Below, in pieces: positions 23,278 to 35,495 of a stretch of 64,000 bases of DNA. The notes below the pieces were generated by a model, which made no database searches, was not told the DNA's origin, and saw nothing but the letters and a program-made list of their open reading frames with translations. The stretch comes from Antedon mediterranea (lineage: Eukaryota > Echinodermata > Crinoidea > Comatulida > Antedonidae). Numbering within the stretch: position 1 is the stretch's first letter; each line of letters begins with the position of its first letter. The DNA lies in the NCBI RefSeq assembly GCF_964355755.1, contig NC_092674.1:24764001-24828000 (forward strand), given 5' to 3'. The position numbers were made by a program, and so were the translations under genes.

Positions 23278-26200
23278 ATGGCAACAAGTGCAGAAGCTGC
23301 CCACCTGCATGGCATCATGAAGTCCGGATGGATGCAGAGACAAAGTGAGTTTCTTAGAAGATGGAAGCGTCAATACTGTGTCTTGTATGCTGATGGAGGA
23401 TTCTCGTATTTTACAGACGAATCACGCAATGACTCGCAAGGTGTAATCAATTTACCAACTCGGTGTTCGGCAATAAATGTAAGTACAGTATAATCATAAT
23501 AATTATTTTTTAAATCAAATAAGATAAGATAAGATGAATTTACAAAAACAACAACATCACAGAAACAAACTAATATAATTGAATTTCATTGAATGCTATA
23601 TTCGTTATACAGTGTAATAAATAATAAAAATGTAATCAACATTATTATATTTTTTTTTGTCTGTAAGGATAAAGTTAAAAGGTAAAAAAGGTAAAGGTAT
23701 ATCCTCAAGCTTAAAACTGGAAACTGAGGATTAGACTATCTGCAGACCAACAGAGCAGCCATCAGTGCAGCGCAGCACACACAGAGACAATCTCCTACTC
23801 ATATTAAATATAAGTTCTTTAACGTGCGCTGTATGTACACAAATAATTTATTTTGGATCTTGTTTTTTGTTATCAGACAGGACATGAGGTGCGTGATGTC
23901 GAACCGCCAGCAGACAAAACCAATAGCTGCCTAATACAACTTAAGACGACAACTGGTAGCGTTGAATTCTGTGCAGATACCCCAGATGATGCCCAAGCCT
24001 GGAGAAGCTCGCTCATGGAAGCTAAACTAGCCAATGTAAGAGATGGCTTGCTCTATGTAATATGTAGACAATATCTCCATTTACTCCTCTTTTTATTAAC
24101 TGCAGTGTTGGTCTTTACCATCCATTCTCAATGTGTATCAGCCACTACCCATAACTCATTAGCATCTACCCATAATGCATTAATATCTACTCATAACACT
24201 ACACACCCAACAGGGGTGGATCCAGGATTTGTTTATGGGGGAATGCTAATACTAAACAGATATTAATAGTCGGTCAAAATAGATATCAAAAGTAGTTTCA
24301 TTTTTGTTGTCAAAAGTGGTGAGCACGCTACACAATAGCTACCCCTTGGATATACCCCTGCCCAAGCTTCATAACCGAGTATATTGATTGAAATTGAAAT
24401 ATATATTTATACTGAGTAACCTCTTCAGTCAAAGACTGGTCTCCCAGAGGGCCCAGTACTAATACACCAGGGTAACCCCCTACTCATCTCGAAAGATGTA
24501 CTAGGTTCTTTAAAGTGCACAAGAGCTAGATGTGTACACTGGACCTACAGTTTATAGTCCTTATCCGAGAAGACTCGTTCTACCACCAGAACAATGGAGT
24601 GAGTGAGCCTTGAACCCCTGCCGATGTTATGGCTACGTAATTACGGTTCCACTGTCTTAACCGCTCGGCCACTCACTAACTTATTTCTATTTTATTTTCT
24701 ATAGACACGCCAAGGCGTATCACAGACAGTTCCTCAACTCAACCCTTACAATACTTACGCACCATATGGAGCTCCGCCTCCATATTCAGCACAATGCCCG
24801 AGAAGAGGTGGTCGCGTTGTCCAAACCACTACTACCTATCCAGATGGTACGCAAGTTGTCAACGTGAATGGATATCCAAGGCAAACACGCATGTACTCCT
24901 ACCCAGGACAAACGTACTATACCACATACCAGGATCCAACGAGTAATTTATATTCACATTTTTTATGCTTCTTGTACAGTCGATGATTATTCATATATGA
25001 TAGTATATTGGTGCTTTTATTGGCCAATTTCTCTCTTGTGTAAAGCTTTGTTCCCACTAGCGACGCAACACAAGGACGTAAGTGAATTGACCAATCACAA
25101 GCGATGGATTATCCGAACTGTCGCTTGTCATTGGTTAACACGCTTGCGTTGCGTTTACATCCTTGCAATACGTTCTAGTGGGAACCAAGCTTCAGAGAAA
25201 GCACCCAAATAATATTAAACATGCTGTAGGTGTGCTGTTTGTATTTTGGTGTGTAGAAGTTTACCAAATTTAAGTGTGTTGTAAATCACACTCCTCGAGG
25301 GCAGTTTAGGAGTGTGTTAGGTGAGTGATCGCACTCGCTCACCTCCAAACAAAAGGCCTGCTCTGGGTTACCCTGCTGCAAATGAAGCAATTTCCAAAAT
25401 AAATTTAATTCTCTAAATATATCGTAGTCAGACAAAAGTAATTATTTTACAATTTTCTTTCACTTTGGCATGGCGCATTTTTGTTTATTTATTAATACTG
25501 TACATGCATTAACTTTAACGATTGTCTTTGTAGTGCAATAGTATATTTATATCACAGTTTTTTATTATAAATGTAGGAAGAATGTGTAGTTTTATAATTT
25601 TTAAGGGAATTAACTATATACTCTCTCCTCACAGTGCATGGCGTGACTCGCAATTACCACTATTATTACTAACAGTGAGTTATAGTTTCTGCTCTACTCA
25701 TTGTAGGTCTATTTCATTCATTCGAGTACTACAGTACTATCAGTCTAAATCGGTTCCATTTCTCAGTCTAAAGTATACTAGGCATTCCGCCAGCTTTAAC
25801 TGGAGTTTTTTTTATTACATACAGTCTCAACACCCATTGACATTTACCCGAAACGTATTAGCATCTACCTATAACGCATTAGCTTCTACGCATTAGCGTC
25901 TACCCATAACGCATTAGCATCCACCCACAAACGCATTATCATCTACCCATAATCAACCCATAGCGTTTTGAAATCTACCTATAAACGCATTAGCATCTAC
26001 CATAGCGCATTCAAAATCTACCCATAATGTATTGGCACCAACAACCCATAACGTATTACCATCCACCCATAAACGCATTAGCATCTACCATAGCGCATTA
26101 AAAATCTACCCATAACGTATTACCATCCACCCATAAACGCATTAGCATCTACCCATAAACGCATTAGCATCTACCTATAAAAGCATTAGCATCAACCCAT

Positions 26201-26755
26201 AATGTATTGCCATCTTCCTATAACGTATTGACATCTACCTTCAGTATAACGCATCTTTTGTAGTACCATACATTTTTGCTTTAAATTCTTACCCGATTCA
26301 AAATGTGTTCTATTTATTTATTTTATACAGTCGATAATCACTAGTGGTCACTATTTTCAGGATGATTGGTGTTATGCATGGGATGAATTAATACAAATTA
26401 TCATGTTAAACTGCTATTTTTAACACACATTTTATAAACATTTATTTAAAAGTAGGTGATAGTTTTCTTTTCATTTCCGAATTGGCATACGTTAGACAGC
26501 TTCTTATTTCACCCACCCCATTCATTCACAAGCAGTAACAAGTGAACAATTTAATATAAATATCAATCAGCTTTTACACCAGCACAAAATTGACAACTCA
26601 CTTCTTTTCTTTTAACAGTGGTGACGCGTCCAGATGGCACGAACACGACAATCATATATGAACAAGACCGACGCAATAATGGAGATGCTGCTCTTGGCTT
26701 CGCTGCGGGTGCGACGGTTGGAGCTTTGATGTTTTCACCGCTTTTATTTTGGTAG
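23278..26755 (+). CDS. PLEKHB: Evectin / pleckstrin-homology domain family B protein, 244 aa
   Basis: Exons are 23278-23478, 23877-24035, 24705-24942 and 26619-26755, 735 nt with phases 0, 0 and 1. The PH domain spans about residues 11-120: it opens with MKSGWMQRQ and ends with the conserved helix tryptophan W109 (DDAQAW). Residues R21, R28 and K30 align with R11, R18 and K20 of human evectin-2, which contact phosphatidylserine. The middle is Pro/Tyr-rich with a PPPY motif (WW-domain ligand type, also present in evectin-2) and a PDGTQVV segment. The C-terminus (about 223-244, AALGFAAGATVGALMF then LLFW) is the hydrophobic tail typical of evectins. Length is close to the human proteins (about 220-240 aa). 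The family acts on recycling endosomes in retrograde membrane traffic. The ATG context GTCATGG is good. A TTTCTAG just upstream (23242-23250) may be the acceptor of a 5' UTR intron. Confidence 0.93.
24211..24360. mobile_element. MITE with CAGGGGTGGATCCAGG-type ends
   Basis: The left end CAGGGGTGGATCCAGG and right end CCTTGGATATACCCCTG are inverted repeats, 150 bp overall. CCCAA flanks both sides. The CAGGGGNGGATCCAG end is common in hAT-like MITEs of animals, although hAT normally makes 8-bp duplications. It sits in evectin intron 2. Confidence 0.6.
24390..24677 (-). mobile_element. tRNA-derived SINE, minus orientation
   Basis: Read on the minus strand it opens GTGAGTGGCCGAGCGGTTAAG (box-A like, Leu/Ser-tRNA type) and has GGGGTTCAAGGC (box-B like) about 50 nt later. 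An unrelated body follows (ACTGTAGGTCC, CTTTAAAGAACC). It sits in evectin intron 2 and is not a functional tRNA gene. Confidence 0.7.
25044..25193. mobile_element. TTCCCACTAG MITE in evectin intron 3
   Basis: Ends AGCTTTGTTCCCACTAG and CTAGTGGGAACCAAGCT face each other. The interior has the family words ACGCAACACAAGGACGTA and CGCTTGCGTTGCG. Confidence 0.8.
25835..26260 (+). repeat. 24-bp minisatellite, ACCCATAACGCATTAGCATCT
   Basis: About 17 degenerate copies of ATCTACCCATAAACGCATTAGC lie in evectin intron 3. A few related copies are in intron 2 (24140-24200). They are intronic, so not translated. Confidence 0.85.
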
Positions 26756-27411
26756 AACTGGTTGATTCTTTATAAATATGCCGAATTATTTTTATATTTT
26801 GAATTTGTATGCTTAATCTTTAATGATATGTATTACTTAAAAAGAGAATTTAAATGCTTTCATCTTTTATTTACTCTCGTGGTGTGTGGTTTTGTTGATC
26901 ATAGCTTGCAGAAAGGTTGGTAAACTAATCCTTGAAATTATATGATAAACAATAACAATGGTTAGCTTTACTGATACAGATGTACATTCGCGAATTTCTA
27001 TTCATTTAGCAAGACCAGTAGGATTGTGAGAAAAGGTTCCAAAGATAATGTCATAATTTATTTCCAATGCTAAAATCATTCCAATATTTAGGCCTATTAT
27101 GTTATAGCTGTAATTCATTAATAAGCTACTTATTAAATAAGAGTAAAATCTGCAACATTTTTGCTGAAGCGGGAAATGGGACCACTGGAAATTTATACTA
27201 TTAATTTCATGTTAATTAAATGTTTTAAACCAGAGGGCAGCTAATAAATTTGATATATGACGATATAAAACAAACTCCGACGAAATTAATCAAATTCAGT
27301 CTATCATGACAGATGTATTATAGGTTATTACACCACTAACTAGGCCTATATGATATAAAAAGCATATTTTAAATAAGTAGATGTAAGTAGTGAATTTGTA
27401 AAGTGCACTTA

Positions 27412-27496
27412 AGCTCTGTCTACACTATCAGACTCCATACTTATATGGGCACATCACATTTTTTGGTCACATTAAGTTTGATAGTGTAGACGAGCT
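27412..27496. mobile_element. Compact 85-bp MITE, CTGTCTACACTATCA ends
   Basis: The left end AGCTCTGTCTACACTATCA and right end TGATAGTGTAGACGAGCT are inverted repeats around a core with ATATGGGCACATCACATTT. It is the shortest complete member of the family also seen at 4510-5025 and 13495-13871. Confidence 0.75.
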
Positions 27497-27540
27497 TCAG
27501 CGTAAAAAAAACAATTTATGCACTTTACGGTAGCCTCTAA

Positions 27541-27902
27541 AGCTTGGTTCCCACTAGAACGTAACGCAAGGACGTAAACGCAACGCAAGCGTTTTAACCA
27601 ATGACAAACGAAGTTATAGACAGTTAAGCTTTGGTTCCCACTAGGACGTAACGCAAGGACGTAGACGCAACGCAAGTGAATTGACCAATCACAAGCGATG
27701 GCTTATTCGCGTGTGATTGCTAACTGTCCATAACTTCGCTTGTCATTGGTTAAAACGCTTGCGTTGCGTTTACGTCCTTGCGTTACGTTCTAGTGGGAAC
27801 CAAGCTTTAGCAATCACAAGCGAATAAGCCATCGCTTGTGATTGGTCAATTCACTTGCGTTTCGTTACGTCCTTGTGTTGCGTCGCTAGTGGGAACCACG
27901 CT
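27541..27902. mobile_element. TTCCCACTAG MITE with a second copy inserted inside it
   Basis: The outer copy runs 27541-27902. An inner inverted copy occupies 27627-27806, flanked by TTA on both sides (27624-27626, 27807-27809). The uninterrupted copy at 40135-40313 has a single TTA at the same place (ACAGTTAGCAATC), so the 3-bp target duplication is seen directly. The open frames are not genes. Confidence 0.85.
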
Positions 27903-28839
27903 TAACCAAATGTTGGTCGGCATTTTGTCATTACGTCGGAGCAATATCCCATTTACCAGTGTCGCCAGCTTAAATCAAAAGTATAGCAATTGTATTGGTA
28001 TAATAATTAATTGGATTATCATTAGAATTATTGCAGGATAAGTGTAAAGAAAATTAATTATTACAGATAGTACGATCAATTATGAATGTGGGGGCTTGTT
28101 TTATTTATGTTTGATGTAAAATTATATAAATAATAAGTATTAATTTGTAAAGGTGTACATGGTGTTTGTTATCATTCATTGTCGGATAAAGGATAATACA
28201 TACATGAGTAAAATACACGCTTAAAATCGAGGGCGAAGATGCAATTAATAATAAATATAGTATTAAACAAATATAACGTCACAATAATGTAGTCACTTGA
28301 GTCTTTTATTCTAGTAGGCCTATACAAGTAAAATACGTCAAAAACAGAGACATAAACACAGTCAAGTCAAAAGTAACATTTATTTATCTTTTAAATTAAT
28401 CATAATAATAATGAAGTAGAGTAACTGAGAGGGGAAATATTTTTTTTTAAAAGCAAAGCTTTGAGAGGCAGCCCATAAAACTGAAAAATAAAAACAGGAC
28501 AGCACGGAAACCAGATTTATAATTTCAGAGTACCGAAAGATTAAAATATAAAGAAATATTTCTTACAAAAACGCCACCGACAAAAGTACTCACTAATCAA
28601 ACAATTCTTCATTCACCAAAAATATTTACCATAAAGGATGGGTTGTTATGTTATTAATATTCTTACGATCATAGAAAGAAGAGGGGGTGGGTTAGGTTGT
28701 AATGATGACGATACGTTGACGAAAGTTGGGGTAGGGAACTAGATCACAGAAAGCGGTGACGGTGATAGTAAATACAATATTGGTTATTCACAAACAATAT
28801 TGAGATGGCCACTGTTTTTTTAATTTGTTTCTTAAAGAA

Positions 28840-29175
28840 CATGAAAAAATGAAAAAAGATTAATAAAATCAGACTTTGAATAGGCCATTCTGTAGTTTTA
28901 ACAAACTCAATCACTTCTATAGAAAAAAACTCTTGAAAAAAAATATTTTTACTCATAAAATGACAAAATACACGGTTACATTCAACCAAAAATCCATTTG
29001 CTAGCAGCCAATTTAACTATTTTTGCTTTAAATTCTAGTTTTCTTCAGGTAGGCCTAAATGCATTTTGTTATCCAATTTTTGGTCAAAGTGGTGACTATT
29101 GTGTGACATTAAAATGGCATATTGAACAAAAAAATTGTTAAAAAATGTGTTCAGGAGGACAATACATCTTTAATC
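28840..29175. mobile_element. AAAGATGTATTGTCC-type MITE copy
   Basis: This copy shares TTTTTGGTCAAAGTGG, TGTGACATTAAAATGGC and the right end GGACAATACATCTTTA with copies at 55086-55387 and 56949-57265. The left end is degraded. Confidence 0.6.
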
Positions 29176-29417
29176 GTACTGCATTTCAATTAGTGAAGTT
29201 TTAAAGTTTAACAAATATTGAGATACAAAGTCAAGGGAAGTGAGGTAGATTTTAACAGAGGTGAAATCAAAAGGCAAATTACTAAATAAATCACAATGCT
29301 TGGATCTCTCAATGGAGATACAAAGAAAAAAAGCAAAAAGTTAAATTAAAACGATAAAATAAAACAACCAGATATAAAACATAACATTATTGTTTCTACG
29401 TTATGTAAACACACAGT

Positions 29418-32400
29418 TTAACTCATTGTCGAAACAATTGGAGCAGATTCGATCGACTGATCCCCGTAATCGGCATTTGTTCGATTTGTCTGGTCATTTT
29501 GACCATTACGTCCCCTCTTACGTTTACTATAGCTATAGGCTAACATTATAAACATTGCCATCACTAACCCTACTATTGCTCCTGCAATCCCAACTAGGCC
29601 TACCATAGATCTATTGTTTTGGTCTATACTACTTGGACCTGTTGCTTGTTGTGTGAGAGCTTTCTTTATAGGAGCAGGTGTTCCAGGTAGAACTGCATTC
29701 GGATCCTCGTCCTCCATCAATCTCCAATGTGACGTTGTCGTGTTTTTCAGCCAGACATCTGAATTTGTTGCAACTATGTACCAAGTCTTGGTTGTATTAG
29801 GATTACGGCTTGGCTTCCGATTAAAAGGAGGACGATTTATTTTTGGAAGGCCAGAAATGGAATTTGCCTTGATACAGAAGTCAATACGACAATCATTATC
29901 AATGGCAGCGAGATGTTGACTGTAACCCGAAGGACACTTCTGGGGCCAGCTTGCAGGACCTCCCTCTTTGAGGAACATAGCTAGGTTATTTACTGGTTCT
30001 TTGCTTATGCTATCAGATGCATATGTTGTTTTGCCTTCTAAGCTCAATGGATTTCCCGCAGAACAACTAAAGAAACCGGCAAATGGAACAGAGTACCTGT
30101 AGCCTAGTTCGTAGTCACCGTTTACACACACAAACAGGTCAGAACCCATTCTCAATGGATAGAATGTGTTTGGACATGCATGGATTTCTGTTAATAGATT
30201 TGGCATAGTAGATGTATAAACACCGCCAAATAAGTATCCAGTATCAGCTGAAACGGGTCCAGTCGGGAAACACCAGAATGTTTTGTAAACGGCCGTGCTG
30301 GAGAGGTAAAACGTACCGCAGGAAGTGTGACAGAAAACTCCGAGGCTGCAGTATTTATGGCACTTTCGTTTGGACGTAGTGTGATATTCTTCACCAGTGT
30401 GTAATAGAACTGCTTTGTAGTTACCCGGACATGTAATGGCACCTGTCAGAGGGTTTTTCAGCGAAAGACTAGGACATATATCTCCAGCGTCGTATCCTGG
30501 CTTCATCTCACACGTCTGATAGACACCACCAAATGTGTAATTGTTGTAAGGTGCATTGCACGACCCGTCGTCTGTATTGGCCCTGAAGTTAAAGTTTTCT
30601 GAATCCATATCTATACAGCCCTTGTGAGTGTTGACATCATAATAACGTTTTATTTCTTTATAGATTAAGTTAGAGACATTTGTCAAAGTTGGTTCAGGAA
30701 TGTTTGGTAGTGTCTCTGGCGTAACCACATAGTGCAAAGGATCACCATACTTGTTAATAGCAACAAGGTTGTTTGGTAGGCCGTCCTGCCATTCGTTTAT
30801 TGTCTGGTTGACTCTAAAAGGATCACCGCCATATGTTTCTAATTTTGAATCAGTTCGGTTTGTGCGGTAATATTCATTCATGGTTTGACTAGAAGAGCTT
30901 GAGAATCCGCCACCAGCAGAGAATTCCCAAAACCAGGCACTGGCAGCAGCTTTCACAGTATGTTTTTCTGGAGAAAAGTTATTGACAAATGTGTTTTTAA
31001 TCTGATCTAGCTGAAGATACACTCCACCAACATCCACCACCGTCACCACGTGCGTTCCATAGTCCCTTATCAGCTGCTGTGTAAGATATCTTGCTATTCG
31101 CGTATCATTATTCTGGAAGTTGGCGCAGATATCCATAACACGTGACTTGAATGTGGGATGTAAAATCGGATTGTCGGTGCGTGCTTTATACAGATGATGA
31201 CGTACTTGAACGCGCGTGGTTGAGGATTGATCATACACTTGCTGGGTCTTTACGAATTCTTTTTCGTCAGAAAAACTTCCGCTAATAATACCAAATAGAG
31301 ACGCGCCAGCGTTTATGGAGTTACTCGTTGTACTGGTATAGTTATACCAGTGTTCGTACAATTCAGAGAAGACCTCTGCCTAAAGATAAAACATTTACTA
31401 TACTTTAATTAAATGAATATAATGTAGGCCTATTAACATTTTAGGTCTTATGAAAGCCCCATGTATATAATTTGACTGCAGTTCTGTAGACTTATTTACA
31501 GAATGTAATCCAACCATTCGTATCCATTAACTTCCCCGGTCTTTGCCATCCTTGCGTATTTATGATTGAACAATTTCAAGAAGTATAATGTTTATAAATA
31601 TAATGTTTTTACTAACTTTACTGTGTTTAATTGGTATAATAGTGACGTCATCTGGAACTATGTATTTTCTGTCGTTTGTCGTCCGGCATTTTTCGTAAGA
31701 ATTCAAAACCACCTGACCCATATCTTCGTTACGTAGATTATCGAATCCAGTACCTGAAAAGAACAAAATGAAACTGAACATATAATAGACAAGAAAAAGC
31801 TATGCGAGGCATACAGTTACTTTTTGTTAGGAGTAGACACAGGACAGATCCAATAGAAAAAGTAATAAAAACAAAGATTTCAGGATAACGATTTGCAGTA
31901 AGTGATATAGGTTTTAATGCCTTTTTAGCACATCTGTTAGGCCTATGCGAACTGTGCATTATAGTGGGATCGAGTCAATGACAAGACAAACAAAGTAGAT
32001 GCAAGTACAGTATTGAATTAATTTTTTGTATTTAAAGTATTAAGAAATCAGTGATATAGTAGTATTAATATGCGGTACGGTATCGATATTATGTAATCAT
32101 GAAAGTTTGATCATGGAGCTATAAAATTAGATAGCTCCATGGTTTGATTTAATAGAAGCCACGATCATACGGCTGCTCATTGATCTCCCTTGGAGCCAAT
32201 GTACGACACTTCAATTTAGCATATCACATTAACAATATCTACAAGTCTGACACTCGTAGATTGGTTTTCGGTAGTGATTGATAATGAAATGTGTATATTG
32301 TACTAACTTTCCAAAGATTGGAATAAACATAGGCAAGTCTTCTACTTTAACAAATATTGTAAGTTGAGATAGTTGTATATCCGAATGCCTTAATAGTTTA

Positions 32401-32724
32401 TATATATATAACAAAATTGCCTATTATTATGTGGACTTGGTTTGGTTGCTTCTGTTTCACATTCAACGATTAAAGCATGAAAAATGATGATGCAACATCG
32501 AATATCTATTTTACAATAATAACTCGAAATACAGATAACAATGGACAATAAACTAAACTACAGCTATATATAACATTGGTAACGTACTTACCGGGTAATG
32601 TTTCAAAATAGTCCAGATCAGTTTTACATGTGTTTCCATCAATGACAACTTCGGCACCAATAACTACTGTAGTCATCAAATGTACATACAACAAAAGTAC
32701 ACAGTTCAACTTAGATTTATCCAT
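29418..32724 (-). CDS. MPEG1: MPEG1 / perforin-2, paralog A, 743 aa
   Basis: Exons are 32592-32724, 31617-31753 and 29418-31379, 2232 nt with phases 1 and 0. MPEG1 is a membrane-anchored pore-forming protein of phagolysosomes that damages engulfed microbes. A hydrophobic signal peptide covers about residues 6-24. LPGTGFDNLRNEDMG at the exon 1/2 junction is the MPEG1 hallmark near the mature N-terminus. The MACPF signature YGTHVVTVVDVGG is at 197-209. A Cys-rich region with NFNFRANTDDGSC follows, then the P2 domain with paired cysteines (about 350-560). A transmembrane helix lies at about 683-707, then a basic stop-transfer (KRKRGR) and a 36-residue cytosolic tail. Length is close to human MPEG1 (716 aa). 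The start is the ATG after a TATA element; a TTG-initiated reading of exon 3 alone would miss the first 96 residues. Its tandem partner is at 35496-38997. No lesion seen. Confidence 0.93.
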
Positions 32725-32789
32725 TTTATGTCTGAAGTATGGTGATGCCAGAAAAAGAATGACGACAAACCAAACGCGAGAAACAGATA

Positions 32790-32797
32790 TCTATATA
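32790..32797 (-). promoter_or_regulatory. Putative TATA box of MPEG1 paralog A
   Basis: CCTATATAG on the minus strand, about 65 nt upstream of the ATG. The intervening leader shares TCGTCATTCTT-like wording with the leader of paralog B. Confidence 0.45.
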
Positions 32798-32939
32798 GGC
32801 GTTGATAGATCAATATTCTTTATTGATGTCGAAAAAAAAGCAAAATTTGGAATTTCCACTCTGACGTTACCAACTAGAAAATGGTGTGTCACAATTGAGA
32901 AAGAACAAACCACTAAACTGTTTATGGAAGCCAATTAAA

Positions 32940-34768
32940 TAAAAATCTTAAAAATAATCTAACATGCACTGTTGTTTCCTCTTTTAAATAAATAACGAAT
33001 TTATGATGCATTTTTGTTTGATGTGTGACATCTATAACCTTTCGAAGATGTTTGTGTACAACCCATATATTTTTGTAAATACAATGCTTTGATTTTGCTG
33101 CTTTTTGTAATGATTTTTATACCGAAATAAATTGAATACAAATTGCTCATATAGAAACAAAAGATTATCATTATTATTATGGTCTATGTTACTCCATTAT
33201 ATAATGTCAGTTCTTTTTCAATCGTCCTCCTCTTGTTCTATTTTTCTCTTCTTGCTTTGTACTTGTTCTTTCTTGTCTTTCTCTATTTCCCACTTTCCTC
33301 TATCTTCGCAAAGGTTACAGTAGGTGAAATAATAATACGCCTGCGCACTAATAATCAACGCTTTCGATAAAAAAAAAAAAAAAACAGGCTTTAGTATAAA
33401 CTGAGACAACAACAATATATGTTGTTTCAGTTTTGAATGTTGTAAATAATTATATAAGCCTTTGAATTGTGTTTCAGCTGGCGTGCATGCACTCTCACGT
33501 TACATACCATAAATCGATATGTGGTTGGAATATAAATATCACAACAAAGGGCATAAGTGATACATTTGGCAGCCCTGATGATACTTTATTATGCAAATTA
33601 CAAAGCTACCAAGTAAAGGCGATTTTCCAGGAGAGATTACATTCCTTTCTCACCACAACTACTGGTAAAAAATACAGTTTACGCGTATACAAACAAAATG
33701 TAGTAGGCCTATTGATTGTATTGATTTCTGTTATTTCCTTTTTCCCTCCTTTACTTCTTTTTGGTTCTCTATTTCGTAATTCTTCATACATTCCTTCTTT
33801 GCACTGAGATTCTATTTTTGCCTTTTTCTTTTTTTTTCTTCTCTCGTTTTGTTTATTTTTAAAAACCCTTATTTTGATTTAATGTTCGGAACTCGTGATA
33901 CATTCACAGGCCTATTATGTATATCAATAGAACTTACTTCCAGGATGGGTTAAAGATACACATCGCTTGTAATTACGTCACTCGCTTGCGTTACGTCACG
34001 TCCTTGCGTTGCGTCTCTAGTGGAAATTCAAAGCTTTTACCAGAATATCACACTGTAAAGCCCGCATTAAAAGAACTGATCTAAAACGTAACATAGTTTT
34101 TTTTTCGGCCACCGAATCGAATCCGGGCTCAGTGTGAACGTGGATTAAGGTTGGGTAATACTGTAGTGAGTAAATATACCGTACACACTTAAAACTAATG
34201 GAACGATACAGTAAGTTGATAATACATATAGTATTACAAAATAACGTCACAGTATCAAACATGGAATCTTTTTAGTAGTATATACTACTTTTCAGCCTTT
34301 TGGCTGCGGTTGTATTTTTGATTTCTTTTTTTTTGTGAATAAATATACCTGAATATAAAATATCGACAAAAGCTTACAGTGTGGACTGAAAACGAATATT
34401 TATACATATTTAAACGGTCGTGATTGGCATTCTTTTGTATAACATCAACACATCAATGTAAAAATGCAAATTATTTACCTTGTGTATCTGCTGTGACCTG
34501 TCTATGTGTAAAGGTGGTCGCTTGTATACCGTGCCTTCACATTCAAATTTGTACATTCGTAGAACCAAAAACATTATTATTCTTGCCACTATAAACGTCT
34601 GTTAAACTTTTCCACTGCTGACATGAACTGTAGCGGAATATAAATTAACTCCAGCAACGCTGCACAAACGGAATGTACTCAAATATTGACCACCTTTATT
34701 CATATTAGTTGGGCATACGTCACAAGAATACGGGGATAATGCAAGTGCGGGAGAATAAAAATAAGTTA
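32940..34768. other. Upstream region of MPEG1 paralog A
   Basis: No further exon found. The plus strand has C/T-rich tracts at about 33215-33310 and 33715-33860 (G/A-rich on the gene strand). A right-end fragment of the TTCCCACTAG MITE family lies at about 33960-34024. Confidence 0.55.
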
Positions 34769-35154
34769 AGCCTGTTTTCTTGTCGACGTTATTCGACGCT
34801 ATCGTTAACAATAATCGACGATCTTCTACGTAAACATTGAAATGTTAACGATTTACAGGAAAAGTTACTCGCTATCGCTATCATTTCAACTTGATCGTTT
34901 TCAAACGATCGTCGTTGAACTGTTAAGCGTGGTTCCCACTAGCGACGCAACACAAGGACGTAACGCAACGCAAGTGAATTGACTAATCACAAGCGATGGC
35001 TTATTCGCTTGTGATTGCTAACTGTCTATAACTTCGCTTGTCATTGGTTAAAACGCTTGCGTTGCGTTTACGTCCTTGCGTTACGTTCTAGTGGGAACCA
35101 AGCTTTAACGATCAACGACGCTAGCGTCAAATAACGTCGACAGGAAAACAGGCT
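34769..35154. mobile_element. AGCCTGTTTTC MITE carrying a nested TTCCCACTAG MITE
   Basis: Outer ends AGCCTGTTTTCTTGTCGACG and CGTCGACAGGAAAACAGGCT are inverted repeats, flanked by TTA at 34766-34768 and 35155-35157. Inside, 34926-35104 is a complete TTCCCACTAG element, itself flanked by TTA at 34923-34925 and 35105-35107. Two families with the same target therefore nested in one another. Confidence 0.85.
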
Positions 35155-35495
35155 TTATGATGATGACGATAATCATAACCTACTCATTTCCTGGAACATC
35201 GATGGCCTCGATAGTGCTAGTACATATGAAGCAAGAACGCACGTATATAAACGTTAAAACACTATTCAATATTATTTATGAACACAAAATTGACAGATAA
35301 CTTTTATTTCATGTTTTCATTTATTGTAATAGATTATGAGCTACTGACATTTCGATTATCAGGGGAGAAGACTCTAAAATATAAAAACTTTAAAAAAATT
35401 AATTATACATAGGTATTACTACAGTATATCAACAGCTTTTTAATGTTAAATTGGCTCTGCCAAATCATATTTCTACGTTATGTAAACAACAAAGT

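Larger units (their letters stand above)
26756..29417. other. Intergenic, evectin 3' end to MPEG1 3' end
   Basis: The 3' UTRs of two convergent genes must lie here, but polyadenylation sites are not clear. The rest is transposon-derived: 27412-27496, 27541-27902 and about 28840-29175. No additional exon was seen. Confidence 0.6.

Noticed and set aside
24600-24677. Leu/Ser tRNA gene on the minus strand
   Set aside because: Boxes A and B are present, but the acceptor and anticodon stems do not close and a SINE body follows.
29614-29919. Plus-strand open frame opposite MPEG1
   Set aside because: It is the antisense of a strongly supported MPEG1 exon; the same applies to 36489-36686.
33132-33415. 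Short hydrophobic open frames on both strands
   Set aside because: They result from the C/T-rich tract (Leu/Ser/Phe runs) and not from a gene.
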